From the NCBI RefSeq assembly GCF_022811645.1, contig NZ_CP094534.1:62001-126000 (forward strand): a stretch of DNA of 64,000 nucleotides, read 5' to 3'. Position numbers and translations under genes: made by a program. Shown here piece after piece: positions 33,820 through 41,904 of the stretch; the first letter of the stretch is position 1, and each line of letters starts with the position of its first letter. Source of the stretch: Hymenobacter monticola (GTDB taxonomy: Bacteria > Bacteroidota > Bacteroidia > Cytophagales > Hymenobacteraceae). The notes under the pieces were generated by a model that saw only the letters and a list, made by a program, of their open reading frames with translations, was not told the origin of the DNA and did not search any database.

Positions 33820-34179
33820 TCACCCGACGCCCAGAAACGCCGCCCGCAGGCCGCTGAGGCACGCCAGCAACAGCGTAACCATGGCCACGCCCAGGCCCAG
33901 CGCCAACGACACGCAGCTCAGCGCCAGTCGAAGCCAGCGCGGCCCATCATAGCGCAGAGGCCAGCGTAGCAGCACGCCAATGGTTTGCAACCCACCCGCC
34001 AGCAACAACAGCGTGAGGACGACCCAGGTCCAGAACTCGGCCCGTGGCGAGTTGGGCCAGATTTCCTGCTCGAAAAGCAGGCTGAGGCCCACCAGCCCAA
34101 TGCCCGCGGCCGTGCCCCACAGCCGGGGCGGCACCGCGGGCCAGTGGGGCAGGAAGTGCCGCAAATGATGCTGGAACAT
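33820..34179 (-). CDS. Hypothetical small membrane protein
   Basis: 119 residues from MFQHHLRHFLPHWPAVPP; three hydrophobic stretches (LWGTAAGIGLVGLSLLF, FWTWVVLTLLLLAGGLQTIG, LALGLGVAMVTLLLACLSGL). Part of a minus-strand run of small membrane proteins downstream of the DUF4173 gene. No family recognised. Confidence 0.5.
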   Translation of the reverse strand: MFQHHLRHFLPHWPAVPPRLWGTAAGIGLVGLSLLFEQEIWPNSPRAEFWTWVVLTLLLLAGGLQTIGVLLRWPLRYDGPRWLRLALSCVSLALGLGVAMVTLLLACLSGLRAAFLGVG

Positions 34180-34223
34180 AAGGCGAACGAGTAAAAAGCT
34201 GAATTGAGAAAAAGCCCGGGGCG

Positions 34224-34439
34224 CTATTTTGACGACCACAGCAGCATGAGTTGCGTGAAGGCCAGCAGCAGCAACGCCAGCAGCACCACCGTGGCCGGCA
34301 GCACGCCGCGCACCAGGCGCTGCCAGCGCACATCGGGCGTGGCGCCCCGCTCCTGCCAGGTGAGCAGCACGCCAAGCACGGCCACGTCGCCGATGCAGAA
34401 TAGGATGCCGAGGAAAGTGAGGGCGAATTGAGGAAACAT
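34224..34439 (-). CDS. Hypothetical two-helix membrane protein
   Basis: 71 residues from MFPQFALTFLGILFCIGDVA, a second helix in LPATVVLLALLLLAFTQLML. Follows the 133-residue protein gene by 40 bp and precedes the 119-residue one by 44 bp, so they are likely co-transcribed. Function unknown. Confidence 0.45.
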   Translation of the reverse strand: MFPQFALTFLGILFCIGDVAVLGVLLTWQERGATPDVRWQRLVRGVLPATVVLLALLLLAFTQLMLLWSSK

Positions 34440-34479
34440 TGCGTTAAGGCTCGATTGCGTTAGAAACTGATTACTGGAA

Positions 34480-34881
34480 CTATTCAACCCACATATTCTT
34501 ACCGTCATCGAACCAGCTGAGTACCATCATCAAAGCCAGTATCGCATTCACTACCCACCAGCCGGCCAGCAACAGCCGCAGCCCTACGGCCCAGCCGAAG
34601 GCCATATCTCTGGCCCAGCCACGGCAGGTAATTTGCTGAAAAAAGGAGCCGAAGCCAATGATAGCCTTGTGGTAAAAAAGGTTAGCACCCAGCACGAGGA
34701 CCACCGTGAGTGGCGTAATCAACCAGCCGGTGCCGCAGGTGCGGCAGTCGGCGCCCTGTACCACCATCACCCAGTACCCAAGGCCGGCGCAAGGCAGCAC
34801 GCAGGCCACCGCCCAGGTCAGGCTGCGGGTTAACCAGCGCCCAAGGCCCGACGGCGGGGCCGTGTGAATGAGCTTATTCAT
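34480..34881 (-). CDS. Hypothetical membrane protein coupled to DUF4173 gene
   Basis: 133 residues from MNKLIHTAPPSGLGRWLTRS; four helices. A CRTCG pair sits in the first loop (GADCRTCGTGW). It overlaps the end of the DUF4173 gene by 8 bp, so the two are translationally linked. No family recognised. Confidence 0.55.
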   Translation of the reverse strand: MNKLIHTAPPSGLGRWLTRSLTWAVACVLPCAGLGYWVMVVQGADCRTCGTGWLITPLTVVLVLGANLFYHKAIIGFGSFFQQITCRGWARDMAFGWAVGLRLLLAGWWVVNAILALMMVLSWFDDGKNMWVE

Positions 34882-36511
34882 GGCCGCGCAGCTGTTGGCC
34901 GGCCTCGTAATCGGCCCAGGTAAAGCTTTGCCAGTCGGTGGGCGCGGCGTAGGCGGCGCGGGCATTGGCTAGGGCAACATCGAGGCGACGCTGGGCTTCG
35001 GCGGCTTCGATGACCCGATAAGTGCCGTAATAGGTGTCGGCAGTGAGTTGGGACACCTGGTTGAACACGGCGCGGCGGGCCTGCAGGACGGGCAGCACCC
35101 GGTTGGGCATGTTGAGCAGGAAGCCGATGTCGATGCTACGAAAGCGGGCCTGCAGGTTGTACTCGGCCATCCACACCTCCCAGTTGCCGGCGGCCAGCAT
35201 GAGCAGCACCGCGTAGGCGGCCAGGGCATTGAGCCGCACGAGGCTGTAGGCCGAGCGGCGCTGCCAGATTTTGAGCAGCACCGTGGCCAGCCCGAAAAAT
35301 ACCAGCAGCAAGAAAAAACACACCCCGATGCGCTTGTAGGCCACCCCGCAGTGCAGGATGTAGTAGTAGTTGCGCAGCCCCACCGACACGGCCAGCACCG
35401 CATTCTGCACCACCCACACCGTGGCCCCGCCGCGCAGCCAGCGCAGGCCGGGCTGGTAGAAATTGAGGTTGCGCCGGAAAAACCACAGCACGATGCCCAT
35501 AGCCAGCAGGATGCTGAAGATGAGCACATACGTGCCCTCGTGCACGAACTGCATGAGGTTGAAGCCCGGCGCGGGCTCAAAACCAAACCACAGCCAGCGA
35601 ATGTCGATGGCATTCACCACCAGCAACAGCACGTTCACCAGCCCAAACACGGCCGCGGCGGCGTAAAACTCCTTGCGCAAATCCAGCACCCGCACGTTTT
35701 TCAGCCGGAAGTCGGGCCGGCGCACGCCGAAGGAGGCCACCCGGTCGCGCTGCCGCCGGATGAACTCGCCGAAGCGCGATTCGTGGTCGGCAAACACGTA
35801 CACCGGCACCACCACCAGCGCCCCGGTCACCACCACAAATCCCATGAATACGAACAGCAGGTGCGCCAGCGAGATATCGGGAATCAGCCGGGCCAGCCAG
35901 TCGCCCAGCAGCGCCAGCACCCGCCCGCTCAGCTGGTCATACACCGGGTTGGCGATGGCGAAGAGCAGGTGAAACGCGCCCAGAATGACCAGCGGCACCA
36001 CCAGCAAGCGGCCGTAGAACCAGCTCCGGCGCACGCCCGCACCCCGGTGGCGCGGTGCCCGCAGCCCACGCAATACCCGCAGCCAGGCCTGCGCCGCGCT
36101 GCTGGCGGCCGTGAGCGCGGCGTAGAGCACCAGCTTGAGGTGGGGCTGATTGACGTAGCCCAACAACAGCAGCACCGATACCCAGCAGGCCAGCGCCGCC
36201 GCGCCCGAGCCATACACGGCCATCATCGCCCCGCTAAACAGCGTGCCGACCACCGCCAGCCAGAAGTAGCCCGAGCGGCGCACCGCCGCCACGCGCGGCA
36301 GCAGTACCAGTTGCGCCGCTACCACAAACACCGTGAAGACGAGCATGTTCAATCCGCCGGTTTCCTGCCAGAACAGCCAGTCGAACAACACCATGCCCAG
36401 CGGCAGAAGCACCTTTTGCGCCTTGGTGATTGGCGTGTGCGGCGTGGTAGTGGCAAATGTCACCGGTGAGGCAGCGGGCCATTCGGCCCCGGGTTGGAGG
36501 GAGGTTTCCAT
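34874..36511 (-). CDS. DUF4173/DUF4153-like polytopic membrane protein
   Basis: 545 residues from METSLQPGAEWPAAS. About twelve membrane segments, with a conserved middle block (EFYAAAAVFGLVNVLLLVVN, VHEGTYVLIFSILLAMGIVL, AYKRIGVCFFLLLVFFGLA) that matches the DUF4173 family, and a soluble C-terminal tail. Function unknown in the family. A CTTTG-N5-CAAAG palindrome lies 12 nt upstream, the same as at the regulator operon at 37.8 kb, so they are probably co-regulated. Confidence 0.75.
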   Translation of the reverse strand: METSLQPGAEWPAASPVTFATTTPHTPITKAQKVLLPLGMVLFDWLFWQETGGLNMLVFTVFVVAAQLVLLPRVAAVRRSGYFWLAVVGTLFSGAMMAVYGSGAAALACWVSVLLLLGYVNQPHLKLVLYAALTAASSAAQAWLRVLRGLRAPRHRGAGVRRSWFYGRLLVVPLVILGAFHLLFAIANPVYDQLSGRVLALLGDWLARLIPDISLAHLLFVFMGFVVVTGALVVVPVYVFADHESRFGEFIRRQRDRVASFGVRRPDFRLKNVRVLDLRKEFYAAAAVFGLVNVLLLVVNAIDIRWLWFGFEPAPGFNLMQFVHEGTYVLIFSILLAMGIVLWFFRRNLNFYQPGLRWLRGGATVWVVQNAVLAVSVGLRNYYYILHCGVAYKRIGVCFFLLLVFFGLATVLLKIWQRRSAYSLVRLNALAAYAVLLMLAAGNWEVWMAEYNLQARFRSIDIGFLLNMPNRVLPVLQARRAVFNQVSQLTADTYYGTYRVIEAAEAQRRLDVALANARAAYAAPTDWQSFTWADYEAGQQLRGHE

Positions 36512-36522
36512 CGATTGAAACG

Positions 36523-36537
36523 CTTTGTATTTCAAAG
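36523..36537. promoter_or_regulatory. Palindromic site A: CTTTG-TATTT-CAAAG
   Basis: Perfect 5-bp arms, 5-nt centre, 12 nt before the DUF4173 start. On the minus strand the first TTTG may double as part of a -7 box (CTACTTTG). Confidence 0.6.
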
Positions 36538-36565
36538 TAGATTTTCAAAAAAATTAGCCGCGAGG

Positions 36566-36661
36566 CTATGGGTGTGGCGCAAATGGGTAGGAGTACTTGA
36601 TGAGCCGCCAGTACGGGCTGGTTGCTTCAGCAAGGGCCGGAAGAATGAGCTCTGCTTTCAT
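36566..36661 (-). pseudogene. N-terminal remnant of a B12-binding/radical SAM protein gene
   Basis: A 31-codon frame starting MKAELILPALAEATSPYW, then RLIKYS, resembles the first residues of a Bacteroidota B12-binding radical SAM family that reads ILPAL.EATSP..RPIKYS. After IKYS the sequence diverges and stops. It keeps a site-B palindrome at its usual distance, so a once-regulated gene appears to have been lost here. Identification from memory of the family; moderate confidence. Confidence 0.45.
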
Positions 36662-36668
36662 CTTAAAG

Positions 36669-36687
36669 AACTTTGTATTTCAAAGTT
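36669..36687. promoter_or_regulatory. Palindromic site B: CTTTG-TATTT-CAAAG
   Basis: Arms extend to 7 bp (AACTTTG/CAAAGTT). Lies 8 nt before the radical SAM remnant, matching the geometry of sites A and C. Confidence 0.6.
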
Positions 36688-36718
36688 TAAAGGCAAAAAA
36701 AAGAGAGTTGCATGTGTG

Positions 36719-36820
36719 GTCTGTCATCCTGAGCGCAACGAAGCACCTTCTCACGCTGGGAATTTTGCAGCAACTAATTCAGACGTGAAAAGGTCCTTCG
36801 CTGCGTTCAGGATGACAGAC
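36719..36820. repeat. Imperfect long palindrome with GTCATCCTGAGCGCA-type arms
   Basis: Arms 36719-36749 and 36790-36820 pair with three mismatches, and pairing continues inward (ACCTTCTCACG with CGTGAAAAGGT). The TCATCCTGAGCG..CGAAG pattern resembles the palindrome at 50435-50526. Confidence 0.75.
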
Positions 36821-36822
36821 GA

Positions 36823-37116
36823 TTACCCCCGCAGCAGCTTTTCCAGCGTCTCCAAGTGTTGCTGAAAGGCTACTTTGCCGGCGGCGGTGGCGGCGTAGGT
36901 GGTGTTGGGTTTTTTGCCCACAAACTGCTTGCTCACCAGTACGTATTCGGCTTTTTCGAGGGCGGCCACGTGGCTGGCCAGGTTGCCGTCGGTGAGGTCG
37001 AGGGCTTCCTTGAGGTCGTTGAAGCTTACGGATTCGTTGGCCATCAGCACGGCCATCACGCCCAGCCGCACGCGGTGGTCGAAAGCCTTGTTGAGGGTGT
37101 GGATGAGGTGCTTCAC
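36823..37116 (-). CDS. Winged-helix transcriptional regulator
   Basis: 97 residues, a single MarR/ArsR-like winged helix: HRVRLGVMAVLMANESVSFN, LKEALDLTDGNLASHVAALE (recognition helix), KAEYVLVSKQFVGKKPNTTY. No metal or ligand motif. Its start overlaps the stop of the membrane-protein gene by 4 bp. The three CTTTG-N5-CAAAG sites around it are candidates for its operators. Confidence 0.88.
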   Translation of the reverse strand: MKHLIHTLNKAFDHRVRLGVMAVLMANESVSFNDLKEALDLTDGNLASHVAALEKAEYVLVSKQFVGKKPNTTYAATAAGKVAFQQHLETLEKLLRG

Positions 37117-37796
37117 GAAGAGACGACGGGTTTGGCAGCCGCGTCCGGCCGCTCGTAGCGGTTATACATCACCAGGCCATAACCGATGTGGCCGAGTCCG
37201 AAACCCAGTGCAAAGAAAAGCAGCCCGTACTCCGGCAGCAGCATGCACACCAGCCCGAGGCCAATTTGCGTGACGCCCAACCAGCGAATTTCTTCCAACG
37301 TGTACTTGCTGGCGTTGAGCAGCGCCAAGCCGTAGAACAGCAGCAGCCCCGGCATCACCATCGCCACATCAGGGCCCAAATACAGGCGCAGGCAGAACAA
37401 ACCGCCCGCCACCAGCGGAATGGCCAGGGCTACCGCCAGCCGCCGGCCGGGGGCGCTCCACAGCTTCTGCCCGCCGCTGTGGGTGCGGCGCCGCGTGAAG
37501 TAAAAGGCCACCAGCACCGCCAGCGCAATCAGGCTGCCGGTGAGGAAAAGCAAGCTAGGCAGCTCCCGCAGCCGCATTTCGGGCGTGGAATGCAAGAGCC
37601 GGGCATAGCCGCCCACCACGGAGGCGTCCTGAAAAGCGCTTTCGAGCAGGCGCATGCTGAAGGCCGTGCCCAGCAGCGCCACCACGCCCGCTCCTATCCC
37701 GCTCAGGCCCGAGAGCGACAAAAAGCGCGAGCTGCGCTCCATGATGGCGCGGATTTCGGTGAGTTGGGCTAAGGGGTCGGGGTTGGCGGGCTTCAT
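37113..37796 (-). CDS. Hypothetical membrane protein in operon with winged-helix regulator
   Basis: 227 residues from MKPANPDPLAQLTEIRAIME, about six membrane segments (GLSGIGAGVVALLGTAFSM, LPSLLFLTGSLIALAVLVAF, MPGLLLFYGLALLNASKYTL, LLFFALGFGLGHIGYGLVMY). Family not named here; pairs of such a protein with a winged-helix regulator recur in Bacteroidota. Site C lies 14 nt upstream of its start. Confidence 0.7.
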   Translation of the reverse strand: MKPANPDPLAQLTEIRAIMERSSRFLSLSGLSGIGAGVVALLGTAFSMRLLESAFQDASVVGGYARLLHSTPEMRLRELPSLLFLTGSLIALAVLVAFYFTRRRTHSGGQKLWSAPGRRLAVALAIPLVAGGLFCLRLYLGPDVAMVMPGLLLFYGLALLNASKYTLEEIRWLGVTQIGLGLVCMLLPEYGLLFFALGFGLGHIGYGLVMYNRYERPDAAAKPVVSS

Positions 37797-37809
37797 AAGT
37801 ATCGAAGTG

Positions 37810-37824
37810 CTTTGTATTGCAAAG
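37810..37824. promoter_or_regulatory. Palindromic site C: CTTTG-TATTG-CAAAG
   Basis: Same arms and length as sites A and B, 14 nt before the membrane-protein/regulator operon. Confidence 0.6.
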
Positions 37825-38734
37825 TTGAAGAAAAGAACTGATACATTTTCACCCTCGCTAAACTTTTTTTCAATGCCATCACGTGAGCAGGCCACCTCTC
37901 GCCAGGCCTGGGCACTTTGGTTATTGACCAACGCACCGGGAATTGGCGGCCTTCTATTCGTAAACGTCTACTGAAGTCCGCTCCAATTTGACATTGGTAA
38001 TGAACCGTTTGCCATGCTATTGGCGGATGGGTTTACCCTGGGGGCTCGGCGCTGGTTGTGCCAGTAGCCCCGCTTTTTCGACAGCTGCTGGCAATGCCGA
38101 AACAAAGGCAGCGCGCCCTGGCGTAGGTGAGCACCCTTTTCGTCGCCCCGGCTTTTTTCTTGTTTGTGACGGCCGGCACGCTGGCGGCCATTGCCCTCTA
38201 CGCCAGCGCCTGGGCATATTGGCCCGCAACGCTTTTGGCCGCAACCTGCGTGTACCACAAACCCCTTTTCTGGCCCGGCGGACCCGGGCCCTCGGCCAGA
38301 GCAGTGGAAGCGTTTTGAACAATCCTGCTTCGCCTTGGCAGCCATTTCGCTTCTCTTGTTGTCCTGGCTTCGTTGCTAAAGACCATTGCTTCTCAAATAC
38401 CACTACGGGCACCGGGCATGAGACAATTAAATGCCATGCAGACCGTTCAATGGTTGCCAAAAGCTGGAGTGTGTCCCGCGTTCGGAAGCGCGTAGTTCCG
38501 CATCGCGCGCTCTTGAGCAGCCAAAGCCACAAGCGGCAAACTGATAGACTTAGCACCAGTTCAATACCCTGCCACTGCGAATTCCCAAAATGAGTGAGTT
38601 ATTCCAAAAAATATAATCCCCGGCCCAACAAACCACTCATTTACAAGGCATCGTAAATCGAGCCAGCAAAACAAGGCATCTCAATCTGCACATGGTTTTG
38701 CTACCTGATTGCCCTCTCTTCTGACCTGCCTGCT
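37825..38734. other. Gene-poor interval
   Basis: Apart from the broken two-helix frame at 38127-38379, I see no convincing gene here, and no tRNA, terminator or long palindrome. Confidence 0.4.
38127..38379 (+). pseudogene. Possible frameshifted two-helix membrane protein gene
   Basis: One frame gives MSTLFVAPAFFLFVTAGTLA then ALYASAWAYWPATLL and ends at a stop near 38318. A second frame continues with PRPEQWKRFEQ and SCFALAAISLLLLSWLRC to 38379. Joined near the CCCGGGCCC run (~38282-38290) they would make a plausible ~84-residue protein. Evidence is only hydrophobic pattern and frame switch. Confidence 0.35.
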
Positions 38735-39238
38735 ATGAAACTCACTTACCCGACTACCGCTGCCCCGGCCCATGCCTCCGCCCTGACGAGCACGCTGTAC
38801 GTGTGGCTATTCACTAACTTGGGCGGCACCGCGCAACTCGTAGCCGGTTTTGGCCTCGCCGAGCCGGCCGACGTCAAAGTGCCGCTGCTCATTGGCTTGG
38901 TGGCGGCGTTGCTTTCATTGGCGGCGGTGCCGCTGGCGGTGCCCGTTTTTGCCTTGGCCCAGCGAGCCTGCACAGGCTGGCGGTGCCGCCTCACGGCGCT
39001 GGCGGGTGTGCTGCTGGCCTTCGCGGGCGCCAATGCACTGCTGTTGTACGGGTTGCCCCTGGGTTCGCCCGCCAGCCTGCTGAGCCTGACGTGGCCTTAC
39101 CTGGCCGCGGCGTTGCTCACGGTAGCGTGGCTTTACCGGCCGCGCCTGGCGGCCAAGCGGCTGAGCCGCCCGGCACCCCTGCTTAGCACATGGCGGCAAC
39201 GCGCCGGGAAGGCCGCCCCGGCCTACTTGGCCCACTGA
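38735..39238 (+). CDS. Hypothetical four-helix membrane protein
   Basis: 167 residues, hydrophobic helices in STLYVWLFTNLGGTAQLVAG, VPLLIGLVAALLSLAAVPL, LTALAGVLLAFAGANALLLY and WPYLAAALLTVAWLY, with a basic C-terminal tail. No family recognised. It may be followed by the methyltransferase gene in the same transcript, 69 bp later. Confidence 0.5.
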   Translation: MKLTYPTTAAPAHASALTSTLYVWLFTNLGGTAQLVAGFGLAEPADVKVPLLIGLVAALLSLAAVPLAVPVFALAQRACTGWRCRLTALAGVLLAFAGANALLLYGLPLGSPASLLSLTWPYLAAALLTVAWLYRPRLAAKRLSRPAPLLSTWRQRAGKAAPAYLAH

Positions 39239-39307
39239 TAAAGCCCGCGGCGCTTTCTGTAGCCCGCAAAACCAGCCGGCTTTGCCTTTTGTGCGTAAGG
39301 TGGGCCC

Positions 39308-40093
39308 ATGCGCCTTCGCCTGCGGTTGTTTGAGTTCGAGGATTTGCCGTGGTTTCCGGCTGTCATCCGGGCCGGGATGATGGACTACCTGCGCTTCATG
39401 ATTTCCTGGCTGGGTACCTACCGGCCCATTGCGCCGCTGCTGGCCGAGGGCATGGTCCGCACCGGCCAAACCCGCGTGCTGGAACTGGGGGCCGGTGCGG
39501 GCGGCGGCACCGAAACCGTGCTCACCGCCTTGCGCGCCCACGGCCAGCCCCGGGCCACCATTCTTCTCACCGACCTCTACCCCCAGCCCACGGCCTGGGC
39601 CGACATTGCCCGCCGCACCCACGGCGCCATCGGCTACGAACCGGCGGCCGTGAATGCGCTGGCGGTGCCAGTTCACCTAACCGGTTTCCGCACCCTGTTT
39701 TCCGCCTTCCATCACTTTCCACCCGGGGCGGCTACGGCCATGCTGCGCGATGCCGTGCAAGCCGGCACCGGCATCGGGGTGTTTGAGGGCGCGGGCAAGC
39801 ACTGGGCCGAGCTGCTGCTGGCCTGGACGGTGCTGCCCGTCGCGCAACTGCTGCTCACGCCGTTTTACCGGCCGTTCCGGCTCAGCAGGCTGGTATTCAC
39901 TTACCTGATTCCCCTCATTCCGCTTTGCACCATCTGGGATGGCACGGTGTCGGTGCTGCGCATGTACCCGGTGGATGAGCTGCTGAAACTGGCGCACGCG
40001 GCCGACCCAGCCGGCCGATTTACCTGGCAGGCGGGCAAGAAACGACACTGGTGGGGGCCGGAGGTGACGTATTTGATTGGTTGGCCGAAGTAG
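39308..40093 (+). CDS. SAM-dependent class I methyltransferase
   Basis: 261 residues. SAM-binding motif I is VLELGAGAGGGTETVL; ATILLTDLYPQP is motif II; FSAFHHFPPGAATAMLRDAV is the post-II region. A hydrophobic segment (LAWTVLPVAQLLLTPFYRPF) suggests membrane association or a lipid-like substrate. It lies upstream of a UbiA prenyltransferase gene, so a prenylated aromatic or quinone-like substrate is possible, though a palindrome separates them. Confidence 0.75.
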   Translation: MRLRLRLFEFEDLPWFPAVIRAGMMDYLRFMISWLGTYRPIAPLLAEGMVRTGQTRVLELGAGAGGGTETVLTALRAHGQPRATILLTDLYPQPTAWADIARRTHGAIGYEPAAVNALAVPVHLTGFRTLFSAFHHFPPGAATAMLRDAVQAGTGIGVFEGAGKHWAELLLAWTVLPVAQLLLTPFYRPFRLSRLVFTYLIPLIPLCTIWDGTVSVLRMYPVDELLKLAHAADPAGRFTWQAGKKRHWWGPEVTYLIGWPK

Positions 40094-40094
40094 C

Positions 40095-40183
40095 ACGTCG
40101 TGTCGAGCGCAGCCGGGAAATCTCGCGTGCTGCAGTATTTAGTTTTCCGAGGCGAAATGTCCCGGCTGCGCTCGACATGATGT
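40095..40183. repeat. Palindrome with TGTCGAGCGCAGCCGGGA core
   Basis: Cores 40101-40118 and 40160-40177 are perfect 18-nt complements; flanking arms are weaker. It separates the methyltransferase and UbiA genes. Confidence 0.75.
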
Positions 40184-40222
40184 TCCTTTGTTCACTTTGC
40201 ACCGCTAACTTCTAACTATTCC

Positions 40223-41095
40223 TTGCTCACCGCCTACAAAAAAGCCCTGCCGCTGCTGCGCATCCCGTTTTCGGTGTATCTCATGCCGGTGTTCTGGTTT
40301 GGGCTGAGCGCCTTGCGCGGGCCCTGGAGCGGGTGGCGGGCGCTGGGCGTGTTCGGGGTGCTGCATTTGCTGGCCTACCCGGCATCCAACGGCTACAACT
40401 CCTACTACGACCGGGACGAGGGCAGCATCGGCGGGCTGAAAGCGCCGCCCAAGGTGTCACCGGAGCTGCTGCATCTGGTGTGGCTGTTCGATGCGCTGGC
40501 GGTGGCGGGCGCGGCACTGCTGTCGTGGCCTTTTGCGGCGCTGGTTGTCATCTATTTGTTGGTTTCAAAGGCATATAGCTACGAAGGCATTCGCCTGAAA
40601 AAGTACCCGCTGCTGAGCACGCTGGTGGTGGTGGTGTTCCAGGGCGCGTTCACGCTGCTGATGACGCAGGTGGGCGTGGGCGCTGCTTCGGCGCAGCTTT
40701 TTGAGAAAACCAACCTGCTGCTGGCGCTGGTGAGCACGCTGTTTTTGTGCGGCTCTTACCCGCTCACGCAGGTGTATCAGCACGCGGAAGACGCCCGGCG
40801 CGGCGACCGCACGCTGAGCTTGCGGCTGGGCATTCGGGGCACGTTTGTGTTTGCGGCGGTGGGGCTGCTGGCGGGCGCGGCGGCGCTGGGGCTGGCCTAC
40901 TGGCTGCGGCAGGAAATGCGGCCGCTGCTGATTTTTCTGGTGGCCACGGGGCCGGTGGTGTCACTGTTCAGCCGCTGGGCCTGGGCGGTGTGGCACGACG
41001 AAAAGGCCGCCGATTTTGAGCACACCATGCGCATGAACCAGGTTTCATCGTTGTGTTTGAGCGCGGCCTTCATTGCCATGCTGCTGTGGCGCTGA
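40223..41095 (+). CDS. UbiA family prenyltransferase
   Basis: 290 residues from a TTG start. The first Asp-rich motif is NGYNSYYDRDEGS (residues 56-68) and the second is YQHAEDARRGDRTLSLRLG (~185-203). Eight or nine membrane helices surround them. The enzyme attaches an isoprenoid to an acceptor; the acceptor is unknown. The polyketide synthase and FAD enzymes often found with such genes in Bacteroidota are absent. No ATG fits the start. Confidence 0.88.
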   Translation: MLTAYKKALPLLRIPFSVYLMPVFWFGLSALRGPWSGWRALGVFGVLHLLAYPASNGYNSYYDRDEGSIGGLKAPPKVSPELLHLVWLFDALAVAGAALLSWPFAALVVIYLLVSKAYSYEGIRLKKYPLLSTLVVVVFQGAFTLLMTQVGVGAASAQLFEKTNLLLALVSTLFLCGSYPLTQVYQHAEDARRGDRTLSLRLGIRGTFVFAAVGLLAGAAALGLAYWLRQEMRPLLIFLVATGPVVSLFSRWAWAVWHDEKAADFEHTMRMNQVSSLCLSAAFIAMLLWR

Positions 41096-41176
41096 GCAGC
41101 GGCCAACGGTTGAGGCAACTCAGAGCGCTACCGGTAGCGTATTAGCTCCACATTTTCCAACAAATCAGCTTTCGCC

Positions 41177-41809
41177 ATGCGCTTTTCCTGGCTCCTGTTG
41201 CTGCCGCTGCTGGCAGCTTGCAATTCTAATCCTTCGGCGGAAAGAGGGGAACCAGGCTTCGGCGCGGCCGACCCGGAAAGCCCGGCCGATGCCACCGCCC
41301 TGCCCGCCCCCGACACCGCCAGCACCAAAGCCGTTTCGGCCGTGAGCGACACGCTGCGGACCGTGCGCCAGAAGCACAACTTCAGCAACCCCAAGGGCCC
41401 GGCCGACTTGTTCAAGCTGGTATATCGGGGCCCGTCCATCCTCGACGGCACGGGCGAGTTCACCATTACCAATCCCACCGGCGAGGTCATTTTCCGGGAG
41501 ATGCTGACCGAGCCCGACCTCGAAGCGGCGCTGGTGTACGAGATGAAAAACCCCACCGCCACCCGCGCCGAACGCGAAACCTACGTGCTGCGCCGCATCG
41601 ACCGGTTTTTCGTGCCTTCGCAGTTTCACACGCCGGCCATTGACCCGAACGCGGCATTTCCAACGGGCTTGGAGACGCTGGAGCGCGCTACCTGGGACGA
41701 CCTGCAGCACCGCCCCGATGCCATCGGCTTCGATTACCTGAAGGGCAAAGAAGACCGCCAGCGCATCGCCTGGTCGCCGCTTACCAAACAGGTGGTGCGG
41801 GTGCAATAG
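41177..41809 (+). CDS. Hypothetical lipoprotein
   Basis: 210 residues with a signal peptide ending in a lipobox (LLPLLAAC, Cys near residue 15). The linker is rich in P, A and D, then a globular domain (FKLVYRGPSILDGTGEFTIT, YEMKNPTATRAERETYVLRR). No family recognised. It is convergent with the DsbA-like gene, with a palindrome between them. Confidence 0.65.
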   Translation: MRFSWLLLLPLLAACNSNPSAERGEPGFGAADPESPADATALPAPDTASTKAVSAVSDTLRTVRQKHNFSNPKGPADLFKLVYRGPSILDGTGEFTITNPTGEVIFREMLTEPDLEAALVYEMKNPTATRAERETYVLRRIDRFFVPSQFHTPAIDPNAAFPTGLETLERATWDDLQHRPDAIGFDYLKGKEDRQRIAWSPLTKQVVRVQ

Positions 41810-41816
41810 CGCCGCC

Positions 41817-41904
41817 AGCACGTGTACCCCGAAGCTCCTGCTTCGGCCCGCCGAAACATCAATCGTTCAACGAGCCGAAGCAGGAGCTTCGGGGTACACG
41901 TGCT
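41817..41904. repeat. Perfect palindrome with 31-nt arms (family shared with 32555-32636)
   Basis: Arms 41817-41847 and 41874-41904 are perfect complements around a 26-nt loop. Shares the GTACCCCGAAGCTCCTGCTT core. It sits exactly between two convergent genes and may act as their terminator. Confidence 0.9.
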
